A DNA stretch of 64,000 nucleotides from Ptiloglossa arizonensis (Eukaryota; Arthropoda; Insecta; Hymenoptera; Colletidae): assembly GCF_051014685.1 (NCBI RefSeq), contig NC_135048.1, forward strand, positions 22,152,543 through 22,216,542, given 5' to 3'. The position numbers and the translations under genes are program-made. Positions 1 through 12,507 of this stretch are shown piece by piece. A model generated the notes under the pieces. It did not search any database. It was not told where the DNA came from and was given only the letters and a program-made list of their open reading frames with translations. How positions within the stretch are numbered: position 1 is the stretch's first letter; every line of letters starts with the position of its first letter.

Positions 1-1035
1 AACATTATTAAATTATCTATACTATATACAAAATATAAACTTAATTTCAATACATTAATAAAATCATATTTATATAAATTATCCGAATTACATTGTACAA
101 TAGTGTTAATACAAAAATAATTAGAAAGTTATTTTTTGTACAAATAGAAATGATAGAATTCTTAATTTTTTAAAAATGATTAATATAAGCAATAATATGT
201 ATCACATAATTTAAACAAATAATATGCATCACAATGTAATATATTAAGTATTCTAAAATGTCTTCAAATTGTATAAAACACATGCAAAATAATTTTCTTT
301 AGATAAGATAAATCTAGTGGTTGATTTATACTTAATGATAGAATTGAAACTGGTGTTAAAATAACAGACAAAATTTCAAATAATTCAAGTTAATATTCTG
401 TCTTGTAAAATTTTAACTGTTAATTGTACAAATATATTAATTACAACACAAAGTACAATATATTCTTTAAACTTATATGCCCTGCAAGTGTGCACACATT
501 CTTAGTTTCATAAATTGGTAATTGTATATGAAAAACTTGCTAATTTCACACATCTGTAAAATTAAATATATTATACTGTCATCAATTTATTTGTTTATTA
601 ATAAAGATTTCTTAGAATGTTTAATAGTAATTATAAAGTATGAGAAAAGAAAGCAATTTGAAATTTATTGTAAAAAATGCACAATCAGTTAATAATTTTA
701 TTTCTAACTCAAAATACCCGAAATGTAATAAAGCATGTCGATAGGTTAATGAACTACGTATGTGTATATGTGTGTGCATACAGCATCCGTCAAGAATATA
801 CATAACAATTATTCGAGTTATTTGCAAAACTATACTCGTTAACTTACGATGATATTAATGTACATCGATCGAAATTATTCATAGTAAGTACTGATTCGAA
901 ATAGTACTACCTCAGCCGATAAAGAATATACGTAAATGTACAGCGATTTTTATAACGAAAATTTTATACAATCTTATAAATAAAATTATAAAAAAATACG
1001 TAAAAAAAAGTTGCACGGAGGTACGAAGTACTCAC
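1..1035. other. AT-rich non-coding left edge
   Basis: No exon-like open frame with convincing splice sites was found here. The sequence is AT-rich with short A and T runs. If the candidate exon at 1036-1079 is real, this stretch is the start of its first intron. Confidence 0.5.
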
Positions 1036-1079
1036 CTTGATTGTTGGTTTGTCCTTTCATCCGCTGCATTCCGTTGCAT
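1036..1079 (-). CDS. Candidate first coding exon of a gene leaving the window
   Basis: On the minus strand two ATGs (1079-1077 and 1060-1058) lie just upstream of a strong splice donor, GTGAGTAC, at 1035. The upstream ATG gives 14 codons (MQRNAADERTNQQS) plus two bases; the downstream one gives MKGQTNNQ plus one base. The DNA upstream (about 1060-1500) is richer in GC than its surroundings, as expected of a promoter. The remaining exons would lie to the left of the window, so neither product nor frame can be confirmed. A chance ATG-donor pair is the main alternative. Confidence 0.28.
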
Positions 1080-4000
1080 GGAAAAATATACAAAATTTAG
1101 AATGGCTGTCTTCAGTGAAAGGTATCTGCAGAATAGCGGTGTGGTAGCAAGTCAACACACTGACCTGATTTGAAACAGCACCTGCCAATCCAGTTGACAT
1201 AACCTGTCACACACTCTGTCTGCCCTTCACAGACGCCAAATAGACGCCTGTGCCTTAATAAAATAAAGTTTTCAAATGCAATACCACGATTACATATAAC
1301 AGCGTTATACCACTCGAATACGCGAACACTTCTTCCAAGGAGAAGTCTTTAACTTCAAATCCGCAAACCCTGAGACCTCCGTGTATTTTCTCGCAATGTC
1401 TTACCGCGAGAGAGTCTCAGGAAATCTTTCCTGTTACACTTCGAGATTGATAAATTCGCACAAAATTCTCAACTCCGAATAATAACTACGTGACGTACAC
1501 TGACCTCTCGTATGTATTAACAGATTGTCTAACTTTTACAACGATAAGGTCCCTATATGATAAATTCGTCAAAAACACAATCTTTCCAATGATTTAGTAA
1601 AATCAATGCACAAGGCAAATTAATGAACTTTGTTGCATGATATTTTACTGCGTAGTTTTAAAAACTATATGTCAATCTTCCTTATCGATGAACAATACTA
1701 TAAAAATTTTATGCTATTAATCTCTAGTTTCTTACTATCTCTCGGCTAAAGCCAAAGAATCCATGTTGAGTATGGTCATGTTCAATAGATGTAGTTACAG
1801 AGGCTCATAGAGGCTATCTATTTGTATCTGCTCATCTTTATTTCGAACAAACGATAATATATGTAGTATTATATTGAACCAAATACACTTCATCTAGCGA
1901 AACGAGAAACTCAAGTAAACAAAACCATGTGACTACGCAGAAATCTCATTCGACCGTTGTGTGCTAATCAGTAGTGTATTGTAAGTTAACGCATAATGGG
2001 TTGAAAGATGAAAAAATTTGACAAACAGTTAAACCACTGATAATAGGTCTTTCACTAAAAATTTTTTGTAAATGTTAGAGCCTTCAAAAGGAAATTTACT
2101 ATCATACATAAATATTAACTTGTATAAATTCTATTGCAATCGTATCCATTTGGAATACATCACGGTTCTGACACAGTCACGTGGTTTTGTTTATCCGAAT
2201 GTCGTCTTACTGAAAGAAATATAGTTGCCGAGTTTAAGTGGAATAAAATAAGGTTAGGTTACTATATGGTTAGAATTTAAGATATTAGCCAATTAGAGTT
2301 TGAAGCAACTTTTGACATGTGGAGTGTTCCAAAATAATCACGCTGTGTGCTCCAAAATAATTATAATTAATACTGAGAAATATGAGAGTAAGAAAAGAAG
2401 TTAAAATGGACTAAGATACAAGAAGTATAGGAAAATCCCTATTCAAAAAAATTCTATCGTTCGTTCAACTCATATAAAACTTCATATAAACAAAATCGCG
2501 TGATACATGTCACTCCAAAAGAATCTTATTGGCCTGCTGTGTCCTGATCAGGAATGTATTCGTAAATGCGACTCACAGATCGAAACAAGAAAAGATATAA
2601 TAGTTAAAAATATGGCAGTTTTCATAAAAAAGTTGTTGCAAATATTAAAGCCTTTAAAAGAAACTAGTAATATTCGCCGTATTTCTAAATAATTTTGGGT
2701 TAAACATAAAAAATGTAATTCTTCATGACTATCTCTTTTTATAAATGTTTCTGAGTCGAATAGAACCTTCAACTTATCAGTCATAAAACCTCTTATTCAA
2801 ATAAGAAATGATGTAGCTTCGACCAATACAACATTTAAAGATAGGGACATGTAACATTTATCGCAAAGAAAATGAATTTAATAAATGCAAAAAGTGGAGT
2901 AAGAGAATCCGGTTTCTGAAAGAAAATGTTGAAAAGATGTGAAAACTGGACGATATTATACAAATATATATGTATCTGATTCTGTACGTTTCTTAAATGA
3001 AAACAGTTGTTCATTAGAATTATCATATGATTACATACGTGATTACTTGTTTTAAAAATAGTTTATTTATATATTGGTATTTCATGTTTTAGGACATTTT
3101 AAGATATCGTTAATTTTGCCAAATCTATGAAGTCGAACGGTTTCAATGAATTTTTATCTCAAAGCACGATTGTTATTAATATTTACGCATGCTCCGAATA
3201 TTTATGTTACTATAGATATTTATTTATGCAATTTAAATCATTAATTTACTTACAGAAGTTAATTGCCGTGTTTCTTAAATATGTAAAGTTTTAAAACATA
3301 AAAGTAATAATTGTTTACGAGAAACATAAATTTAACATTTGTTTTATTCTGATAAAGAACATAATACGCGTAGAAGTTACAATTTTCCGTCTTACTTCCG
3401 TTTCCCTTGTGTGATCCTAAATTATAAGTCGAAGAAAAAAATATGAAAATTGGAAATGTTCGATTATTGAGATGAGAAAATAAAACTCAAACATAAAGAT
3501 TCGTTTAAAACCATTTAACCGTTTAGTAATCGTATTAACAATCAAAACAAAATTCTTTTTTTAATGGCAAAAACATGATCAAGGGGTCTTAAAACATGCT
3601 TTATTATAAACAATAATTTCATTGAAATTTTGCTTTATTGCAATACTTTCCTACGTTACATAAATCGTAAGCAATGTTCTGTCTCCAATCGTAAACTACG
3701 ATCGATCAGTCAAGCCGCCTGCCCACAATTCGGACTTCAAATTTCTCGAGAACATAAGAGAAGGAAGACCCATAACTCCCTTTCTTAGAATAGACGAGCT
3801 CACGGATACGCAGCTCTTGCATCGGTATGTGTAGTGATGGAAGAATTTTCACGATTCGATGTGCAGTCTTTATGCACGATTTGACTATCAATGGACATAT
3901 GTAACCAATATTTTACAATGTTATATATTTAACATATTTTATACATAAAAATATGCAGAGTAAAATTGCAGAGCATCAATCGGCACTCTGCTAATTGGCG

Positions 4001-4439
4001 AGAATGGGGGAAGGTGCCTCAGTTTGAAGTTTGACATCTTTTATTTTAAATCAAAGGAATACCTGACCGTTATTCTCAATTTTAATTGATTAATTCAAAG
4101 AATTACTAAAATCCCGATTATAGACCAAACTAACGTTGCTTCGGTTTGCATGAATTAAGCAACATTATTTTTTATTTGATAGCGATTTGACGAAAGTTCA
4201 AGCCGTTCTATTGTATTTCGGCTATATATTGATTTGCCGCGCATGAATCACATAGAAACGTTCCAAGCGAAGGAATAGGATAAATTGATCCATTTTCATC
4301 CCATATAGTAAGAATTATTGGAATCAGAGTATGTGCATATTTTCCATTTAATGGAACTTACCAAACTTCTTTTAATTTGACTGGAAATACGGTCACTTTT
4401 CATGTACATACATATATTTTTGAATATGTAACATTTCAA
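1080..4439. other. Non-coding, AT-rich intergenic DNA
   Basis: Short open frames of 60-80 codons occur on both strands, as expected by chance, and show no conserved motif or splice context. A slightly GC-richer part at 3680-3900 looks like decayed repeat sequence but could not be assigned. Confidence 0.5.
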
Positions 4440-4800
4440 ATATTAATACAAATACACCCTCTGCACGAGGACACATTTAGCGCCACGCAGCGCGATCGCG
4501 CTGTTCACGTAATGTGCTGAAATGTGCCGCGATGTTTGCTCACGATTGTCAATTCGGAACGCGCTCGGTTCCGAATGTAGTTCGTCATGATTATAGAATG
4601 TTATCACGTAAACAAAACGTAAAACGCGAGTACTTCGCGCACTTTTGAGTATACAGTATAACGTTTCTGACATAACTGAAGAAACTTTTATGCATAAAAA
4701 ATTGACTAACGATAGCGTCGATCGGTATTTCTCGCAGACAAATGAATGAAGCGCTATCGCGCTGTATGGTACAATTCAACACAGATTTTTAAGAACCCCT
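4440..4800. other. Local GC-rich patch with palindromes
   Basis: A CpG-rich patch within AT-rich DNA. It contains the perfect 14-bp palindrome AGCGCGATCGCGCT (4489-4502) and a hairpin with 9-bp arms ATTCGGAAC (4552-4560) and GTTCCGAAT (4568-4576) around a 7-base loop. A related AGCGCTATCGCGCT recurs near 4750. It resembles a decayed mobile element, but no transposase or terminal repeat could be recognised. Confidence 0.4.
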
Positions 4801-5648
4801 GGCACTAAACGGTTAAGCAGCCTTTGTTCAAAACCATAAATGTTCTGACATCGGCATTTTGTGTACTAAACTTTTAATATGATCCATCTTTCTAATACAG
4901 ATGAATCACTGTTACCTATTTACAACCTTTAATGGTTAATGTTAAATTTAAATAGAAAAATTTATTTTATGACGTTTTTTTATAAAACTTAATACAAAAA
5001 TACAATAACCTTTGGTTATGTACAATGTATGATAGAGAAATATTTATTTCAATGAAAATTATAAACACCTAGTGTAACATTTAATATAATAATTATAATA
5101 TACACATATTTAACTTCAATATATTTATACTATTGTAAATTATAACACTGATATTAGTATGTAAAAATATTGAGAATTATACTTTATACGAAGTTTTGCA
5201 TTAAAAACTTAACAGTTAATTTTCGTATTAATAATAAGAATCAATTTCAATAACTTTGTACATTAATAATTCAGAATTATTCCAATAAGTTGTTAGTATT
5301 CAATTTCCAACGTTTCTTTGTACATTAATTGTTGCGACTAGTTATTAAACATTACATATTGAAATTAAAAACAATGTATTAAAAAAAATATTATTATTAG
5401 AAAGTTTTTTTTTTTATAAAAGATTTATACAAAAACTATTGTTATTGAATAAACAAAAAATTGTTGTACAAGATAATAATTTGATATTTGAATTGCACGA
5501 TAATTAATGTAACAGATTGAACAAAAACAGAATATATGATTATATTAAATTATTTAATATCCTTTTTTTTGAGTTAAAAATATTTATATGTGAGTTTGTA
5601 TAACTTGTGAATGCACGAACTTTTTAAGTATTAAGTAGGACACTGTAT
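4801..5648. other. AT-rich DNA downstream of Upf3
   Basis: Very AT-rich, with no coding signal seen. It lies beyond the likely poly(A) site of the Upf3 transcript and may include longer 3' UTR forms, since further TTTATT (AATAAA on the minus strand) sites occur near 4967 and 5042. Confidence 0.45.
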
Positions 5649-5654
5649 TTTATT
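5649..5654 (-). terminator. Poly(A) signal, Upf3 full-length transcript
   Basis: AATAAA on the minus strand, about 137 bp after the Upf3 stop codon at 5791. Position and spacing fit cleavage just downstream; usage is inferred. Confidence 0.45.
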
Positions 5655-5790
5655 ATGCATTTGTGTACAATAGATACACTGTATGATACTGCATGTTGTG
5701 AGAAAGACTAGTGTAAAAATCTTGTATGTTAACATAGGCTTAACACATATATCACTAATATTTTATAGGGTTTGCAAAATTTAGTATCTG

Positions 5791-8700
5791 TTATACCAAA
5801 TCACGACTAACGCTACGTTTAAACGTCATAGAACGTACTTCTGTTCCAGGCTTTCCTGATTTACAAAGATTGGATGTATTAGGATTTGGAGTTGGACTTT
5901 GTGAAAGAGATGCTCGTTCGTCATTACTAGATCTTTCTCGTTCCAATCTTTGTTTACTGAATTTTCCCATTCCAGGACGATAAATCTCCATAGCAGGTCG
6001 ATCCTGTTGATATTTCATGAAAAATAATGTTTTAACAGTTTTATTAATCGAGTAGATTATTATTAATATTGCAATAAAAATAAATGTGTACCTTATTTCT
6101 AATCCTGCGTTCTAATCGTGGATCTTTTTTATCTTTTCCTTTATCTTCATTTTCAGCCTTTTGTAGATTATTTTGATCTCCACCATCTAAAGACTTGTGT
6201 CGTCTTAAACAATTTCCATCTCCTGTACCACCATCACCACCACTTTCAAGTGAACTACGTCTCTTTGTGACCTTTGAATCTTTCTTCTCTTCAGAATCAT
6301 TGCTCTGATTACCTTCTTTGTTGATATGTTCATTAGATTTTGACTTTTCGGCACCTTTATTACTTTCATCAGTTGTCATTAGAATGTCTGTAAATATTTT
6401 AACATTAATATTTTAAAAGTGATTTTATTTTCATGACTACTCATGGACTTAAATCAACAAATAATTTCTTTCATTAATATTTTTTAAAATACAAAGTTCT
6501 CACCTAATTGTTTCTGTTTTTTTGTTTGTTCCAGATCTTGTACAGATTTTTCTACCAACATTATTTTCTCATTAGTTATTTCCTCTCTCTCCTTACATAT
6601 GCTAATTTCTGTATCCTCATTATCTCTGATGGATTCCTCTTTTTCCTTAATAGTGTCATACAAATCAACTTGCAATTCCTTCCTCTGGGAATCCTCTTCT
6701 TCGTTTTTTGATTTTGTACTACTTTCAGTGTCAATATTGAACTCTACATTTTGTTTTTTTGTTTCTGCAAGTCTTTTTTTCTCTTGCCGCATTTTTTCAT
6801 AACTTTTACCCCGTTTTTCCTCAATCTTTCGTTCTCTAAAATCTTTAATATCCTCCTTAAAATCACATTTTCTGTCATCTTTTACATCATTTCTTCTATC
6901 GTCTTTTATACTATCTCTCTCATCGCGTCTTCCATATACTTTTTTATCATCGTGGCGTCTTTGATGTTTTATTTCTCTGTCTTTATTCCTATCTTCAAGT
7001 CTTTCTCTATATCCTTTTGTTATTGGTTTAGCATCACGATCTCGGGATATTTTTTCACGTAATTTATCTTCCTTTTTAATACGATTTTTTATATCTTTTG
7101 ATGATAGTTTATCTTTTTCCTCTTTATTTTCTTTATTATCTTTACACATTTCTTTATCAAGTTCTGGATTTTTTAATACCTATAACAAAATGAAATTTTT
7201 ATTTTAAGCGATAACTTATTACTAATCTTAATGATAAATTTTAATAAAACTTATCACAGTGAATTGTATAATAAATTACAATAAAGCAACACAGAATTTT
7301 CACTTTTTTTTCTAAAAACAATTTCTCTTACAAAATTTTATGTATACAAACTAGGCAATAATAAAGTGATTGTATCTTAATAAATGCATACAATATTAAA
7401 CAGAAAAAATATATAGTATTCAACTAAATCGCATAAATAATAAATATTCTTTTCCTCCCATAACTTTTCAACATACAGTAAATAGATAACATAAATTTCC
7501 CTGCTAATCATTTGCAGTTTTTATTTCATGAATTTTTACGATATGCTGGCAGTCCTTTCTCACAAATGGTTTTAAAAGGATAAAGTTTCTGATAATCAAA
7601 CACAGTGGTGCAACTTCTTGATTTTGACACTTCTGTTGGTATTTGTACTTTCCAACTTTTGTGTAAATTACTAAATTGAGATTTTGATAACGCAGAGAAA
7701 TAATTTTTATTATTAATATACTGAGACATGTATTTAGAATTATTATAAATATAATTATTTTTAATATTGTTCCAATGATCATAATTATTTTTTCTGCAAT
7801 TAGTGTCTTTTTCCTTGTAATTTTTTTCATAAAAGTAAAATAATTTTGGATGTTTATTACTATAATGCCAATGTTCATTGACATGAGGCCCACTTCTAAC
7901 ACAGTTTATGTATACTTCTGTATTTTCATTTCTATAAGACTGTTGTTGCATGTTCAATGAATTATTTTTCATTGGTGTTGTGTTTAGAGTTCCACTACTG
8001 GAGACTTCTTCTTTACATTTATAAGATATACTTAGATTTTCAGTAGGATGAACAAGAAATACATCTTCTGACTTGATAGTTGAGGAAGTAGAAAGGAAGG
8101 AATACTTGGTCTGGTTATCTTCAATGTTACATGTGGACTGCAGGGTGAAAACATTAGTATCAGCAAATACAGTAGAGAATAATACTTAAAAGGTAAGGTT
8201 AAAATGTTCATTATACATACTTTATCATAATTTTTATTCTATACTGTATTTGTCATATTTAGAGCTAGGTTAAAGTGTATTTGAACTAATCAAGTACAAG
8301 TAAAAGATGTAGTATCACCTTAGATATAATGGGATCTTCTTTTGTCCGTCTCCTTTCTAAATCTCTTCGCCGTCTTTCTTCACGTTTTTCATCCCTAAGA
8401 CGCTGTTTTTCCTGCTTACGTTGTTTCAAATATTCCAAAAGCGGTGTTGTTGTAACTTTTTTTGGTGTATCTATATCAATAATATACAAAATATACACGT
8501 GTACTTATCAAACAGAAAGTTCTAATACAAACATCACATTTGCATTTCAAAAAATGACTTACTGTCAGGTGGTTGATACGAGTATTCTGTTTTTGGCTGT
8601 GCTACGTTAGACTCTGCTTCTTGATTTTTAAGACTTTCTAAGAAACTTATGTAGTATGAGTCTGATTCTATAGTACTACACTTTAAATCCTTCTTTTTCC

Positions 8701-9421
8701 CTATTCTTTTTTTTGGTAACCTTTGAAAAGGTGCAAATTCTACTACTGCTGGGTATTCTGTGCCTTTAGAATCAACAAATACATAATTATCAAATTTCTC
8801 CCTGAACATAAAAATGTCCTGTTGCTCAAGGAAATTAATATAAGCACGAGAAAAGGCAAATTGTCCCATTGACATGTCCGCTTTCACAAAATAAAGATAG
8901 TCATGTTCTGGTAAAGGGGAAACTTGCTCTAAGAACTGATCTTGAGTCATAGTTGGAGGGAGTCTCCGTATTACTACCTAAAGACATTTTATTTTTCTCA
9001 TTATTAGTTTAAGATAAATTAAAATGATAAATTAAAATTCAAGATAAATAAATAATATTTCATAACCACTATTGAATCTCTCTTAATTTATCATTTTAAT
9101 ATAAATCAAATATTTTTTATTTTTTATTCAAAAAACAAAATGAATTTGATGTATAAGATCAAAACTTTTTTTTAGTTTTGATGGTAATGTTATGTTTAAT
9201 GTCATACATCATGTACATTACATACATTAATTAGAAAATATTTTACATAAATAGTAAATAATTCATGACATTTTCATCGCCACTTTAATCGATAATACCT
9301 TTGTCATAGGCCGGCATTTTTCTTTTTTATTATCTTTAGCTTTTCCGACATCTGGAGAACTAGTTTGTGCCTCATTTTGTGCGGCTGTCTCAGATAGTAG
9401 TGTTTCTTCAGTCATTGTCAT
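5791..9421 (-). CDS. Upf3: Regulator of nonsense transcripts 3 (UPF3)
   Basis: UPF3 links the exon junction complex (EJC) to UPF2/UPF1 in nonsense-mediated mRNA decay. Six minus-strand coding exons join in consistent phase: 9421-9299, 8977-8563, 8470-8319, 7179-6504, 6387-6092 and 6003-5791, giving 624 aa. An ATG two codons downstream (9415) could also start the protein. Residues 42-180 form the Smg4/UPF3 RRM-like, UPF2-binding domain (VVIRRLPPTMTQDQFLEQ, YINF, FVDSKGTEYPAVVEFAP). A basic coiled stretch of Arg/Glu/Lys follows (about 185-230), then a highly charged Lys/Asp/Glu/Arg region (231-455). A serine-rich segment holds RRSSLESGGDGG. The C-terminal EJC-binding motif is KDRPAMEIYRPGMGK at 554-568. 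Human UPF3B is shorter (about 480 aa); the extra length is in the charged linker. The intron between exons 3 and 4 of this form holds an alternative terminal exon, listed separately. Identification is secure; exon ends are by-eye splice calls. Confidence 0.93.
7520..7525 (-). terminator. Poly(A) signal abutting the alternative Upf3 stop codon
   Basis: AATAAA on the minus strand directly after the TGA of the alternative exon. It would let a short Upf3 mRNA end inside the intron. Confidence 0.45.
7526..8137 (-). CDS. Upf3: Alternative 3'-terminal exon of Upf3
   Basis: This exon-like stretch lies in the intron after the third Upf3 exon. A good acceptor (pyrimidine-rich, ending CCCTGCAG) precedes position 8137. 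From there the frame set by exon 3 (phase 0) stays open for 203 codons to a TGA at 7528-7526, followed with no gap by AATAAA. The encoded tail is rich in Asn, Tyr, Lys and Ser (for example MKNNSLNMQQQ, KYMSQYINNKNYF) and matches no domain I know. Spliced to exons 1-3 it would give about 433 aa, with the UPF2-binding domain but without the charged linker and EJC-binding motif. It may be a real short isoform or a neutral open stretch. Retention of frame over 612 bases in AT-rich intron DNA argues for the former. Confidence 0.55.
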   Translation of the reverse strand, partial: STCNIEDNQTKYSFLSTSSTIKSEDVFLVHPTENLSISYKCKEEVSSSGTLNTTPMKNNSLNMQQQSYRNENTEVYINCVRSGPHVNEHWHYSNKHPKLFYFYEKNYKEKDTNCRKNNYDHWNNIKNNYIYNNSKYMSQYINNKNYFSALSKSQFSNLHKSWKVQIPTEVSKSRSCTTVFDYQKLYPFKTICEKGLPAYRKNS

Positions 9422-9555
9422 CTACATTTATTTAATTTCTTGACAATTGAGACTTATTTAATGCCAATTCGATTCACTCTGATCGAAAATAATAATTGGG
9501 GCATGCAATTTTCTTCGAGTCATCAAAATAAACGTTTCCGTTTACAAAGTTTTCG

Positions 9556-9566
9556 CGGCCATCTTG
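9556..9566 (-). promoter_or_regulatory. YY1/Pho-like site in the Upf3 promoter region
   Basis: CGGCCATCTTG on the plus strand (CAAGATGGCCG in the gene's direction) contains the GCCAT core of YY1/Pleiohomeotic. It sits about 140 bp upstream of the Upf3 ATG. Such sites are common near start points of housekeeping genes. No TATA box was seen. Confidence 0.35.
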
Positions 9567-10469
9567 ATTCACTCAATCATAAAAAATATTATTGAATGGA
9601 AAGTGGAGTGACGCTCTAGGGTATTTGACTAGGCTAGGAGATTTTCTCTAAAGTCTGGCAATGTGTTATAGTGCTATCTGGTGGAACTAAAGGAAGCACA
9701 AATTATATTAGACGCACTTCGTATTGATTTTCCGTTCCTACAGTTAGTGATAAAACTAACATGATGAGATATAGAATAGATGATTTATTTTAGAGGAGAT
9801 GATGTCACACGTTCTAAAATACTAACCATAAAATATTAATGATTTTGAAGCGACCTCTTCATTCAAGAACACATTTTGCGAACTGTATCCAACCACTGAA
9901 GTCGGTAAAAAATAGTAAAGAATAGAAAATTAATTTTTCCTTGTATATGATTTATGGATATTGTACAATAAGTTGTATTCATACTCACAGATGGACTTGC
10001 AATATTTTAAGACCATGGAATTAATTAATATTTAAAAAATTCTAGTTATTCGCTCAGCTTACCAAAATAATAATTCTCAGACTTACGTTTTTAAATAAAA
10101 GATCACTCTAAAACTATTGATATTTTACGTAGTCGGTATTTCTATTTCTTAAAGTCTATACAATATCTTATCTGCGATTCTAATAACTATTAAGATAACA
10201 ATAAACAAAAAATAAGAAGATAATTTCATTGCGTGCCTTACATAACCTCCATAAGAATGGAAATGTACTGTCTAATGAGACATTTGATTCTAGGGAATAA
10301 AACAAAAAAATATGAAATTGATTATCTTATATTATAAAACTTCAAATGTGATGGCAACAATTTTCATAGACATGTATTTATGAATGAAAAAAAATGATTG
10401 AAAAGTTTATAGAAAATTCAGCCAAAACACATTTGAAAAAAATATTTAACTTTACAAAAAGTTTGATTG
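9567..10469. other. Intergenic DNA between Upf3 and Tmem43
   Basis: AT-rich with no supported gene. The left part should include the Upf3 promoter, since both flanking genes run on the minus strand. Confidence 0.5.
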
Positions 10470-10475
10470 TTTATT
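10470..10475 (-). terminator. Poly(A) signal, Tmem43
   Basis: AATAAA on the minus strand, about 104 bp past the Tmem43 stop codon. Confidence 0.45.
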
Positions 10476-10578
10476 ATGATTAATATAATAAATAACATAT
10501 CGTTTTTAATGATTTGTACTTTTTGTAAGACTTGTTACAATTAATACATAAAGTAAAATGTACTTTCTTAATTAAAAT

Positions 10579-12276
10579 TTATAGTCTTCTATAACTATCA
10601 CGTTGTTGTGATTGAGAGCCTGATGTTAATGTTGAATAGATGAATGGTAAGATTGATGCCAGTGCTAGACAAAGACCTATTACTGGTCGATACCATACCC
10701 AAGCAAAACCGATCACCAATAAACTAATAGACATAGATACTGACATTGTTAATGATTCAATTGCAATAATTCCACATAAGAATGTTGAATTTAAAATTAC
10801 AGTTCTTAATATATTTGCCAAGCATGTAGCTGCCAAAAATAAGACTAACCAGCCAAGGCCTCTGAAATAATTAGCAATATTTTGATAACAAATTTACAAA
10901 CATTAAAAGATATTGTAAATGTTTTTTCATAAGAGAAACATTACCTAATACTCCATGTACGCCAGTAATTATGTACATGTTCTAAATGAAACATTTGGTC
11001 TACCGACACTTTGTGCTTTCTTTGAAGTAAAATCTCTTCACCATGTGATGTAATATATGGAACAATAACCCCTTTTTGCAACATACCAACTATCGAATAA
11101 ATTTCTCCCGCTTTTCCTGCATAGGAGAATTGTATGCGTATGTCTCCTACCTATCGACAAATATAGCGATTTTTTAATGTTTTCTAAACATTCAGTAATA
11201 CTAAAATTATACCTGAGGATTCCATAAATCAGAACTGTGATAGTATAAACCAGAATGCATCTTGATATCTTTACGCTCTGGTCTTTCATCGCTGGTAACT
11301 TCTATAAACTCGTTAAATTTCTTTTTTAATTCATTCCCAATGGTAAACACTCCAATCATAGCTTCATCTGCAATCTGTATTTGACTTTTAATAGGCATTT
11401 CTTTTGGATTCTGATGACCAGTTCGAATATAAAAATTATCAGAATCAATGAGTTTGTCCTTCCACTCTGTTGTATAATAATAATGTTTGTCTTCCTCTGT
11501 TACTCCACCGAAGCTAACATGCAAAAATTGCTATAATTAATACAGTCGAAATGGTAAATTGGGTTTTTAGTTAGTTTTGTAAATTACCTTCTTTCTTCTT
11601 CTATCTCAACCCACTGGTACATTTGAACTCTTCGTTTCAGTTTTATACTCGATACAATTACCCCATAGTCTGGCTCTGTTAACGGTTCTGATATTTTCAA
11701 GGGACCTGATAAATATATTAATCGTCCTTCATACTCAGGTAATAACTTTATTGAATTTGGAAGCACAGCTACATTACGCAAAGCTTCATCTAAAGAATGT
11801 GCTACTTTCACTGCTCTTCCCTGTAATATTGTAAATATAGTCTGGTAGTACAAATCTATTTATTTAATAAGAGACAGAAGCACTTACAAACCTCATTCCA
11901 AAATAAAAGACACATGCCAGTTGCAAACATAATGAGTCCAATGATAGCTGTAAGCCATGATTCTCTAAATTGCTCAGAGACTGTCATTGGAATATTCATA
12001 GGGGCAGGCTGTCTTCCATTAGCTAGATTCTGATGAATCGGCTCAGCATTTACCCTTTGAGGTTGACCATTTTGCTAAAAATGTCATTTTCTACTTAAAT
12101 CGTGCTTAACTGTTCTTAACGATTGGTTATGTACAACAAATATAGCTATATAAGAAATAATACATACAAGTATATAACTTATATTTGACAAAATATTACA
12201 TAATATGCACTATATTAATTAAAATTAAAGTTTAAAACGCATTCAAAGATAAGCAAATATTTACGCGGTGCGACAT
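10579..12276 (-). CDS. Tmem43: Transmembrane protein 43 (LUMA) orthologue
   Basis: TMEM43 is a multipass protein of the inner nuclear membrane and ER; in mammals it associates with lamins and emerin. Six coding exons join in phase: 12276-12265, 12074-11892, 11820-11588, 11513-11213, 11150-10945 and 10861-10579, giving 405 aa (human 400). The first exon encodes only MSHR. A membrane segment at about 44-63 (WLTAIIGLIMFATGMCLLFW) is followed by the family signature NEGRAVKVAHSLDEALRNV and by EYEGRLIYLSGPL. MYQWVEIEEE and TEWKDKLIDS follow, then VGDIRIQFSYAGKAGEIYS. WRTWSIRGLGWLVLF leads into the C-terminal cluster of about three to four membrane helices ending WYRPVIGLCLALASILPFIY. The long central part is the lumenal domain. 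Order and spacing match the vertebrate protein throughout. The very short first exon is the least certain part, though its phase fits. Confidence 0.93.
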
Positions 12277-12507
12277 GTGATTTTCATGCTTACATTTGCG
12301 CGATACATTTTAATTGATCACATTATACAACGTGACAACGCTTAACTTATCCACTGAAACTAGTATTGGCTAAAATAACATTTTGAATACAATTTTAGAC
12401 CAGTATTGGTTCAATATGCATACATTTCGATCGCATTTTATTCACGAACGTCTACGTTCAAAATTAAACTATGAATATTGTCCAATCAATTTTACGCATT
12501 GTATATA

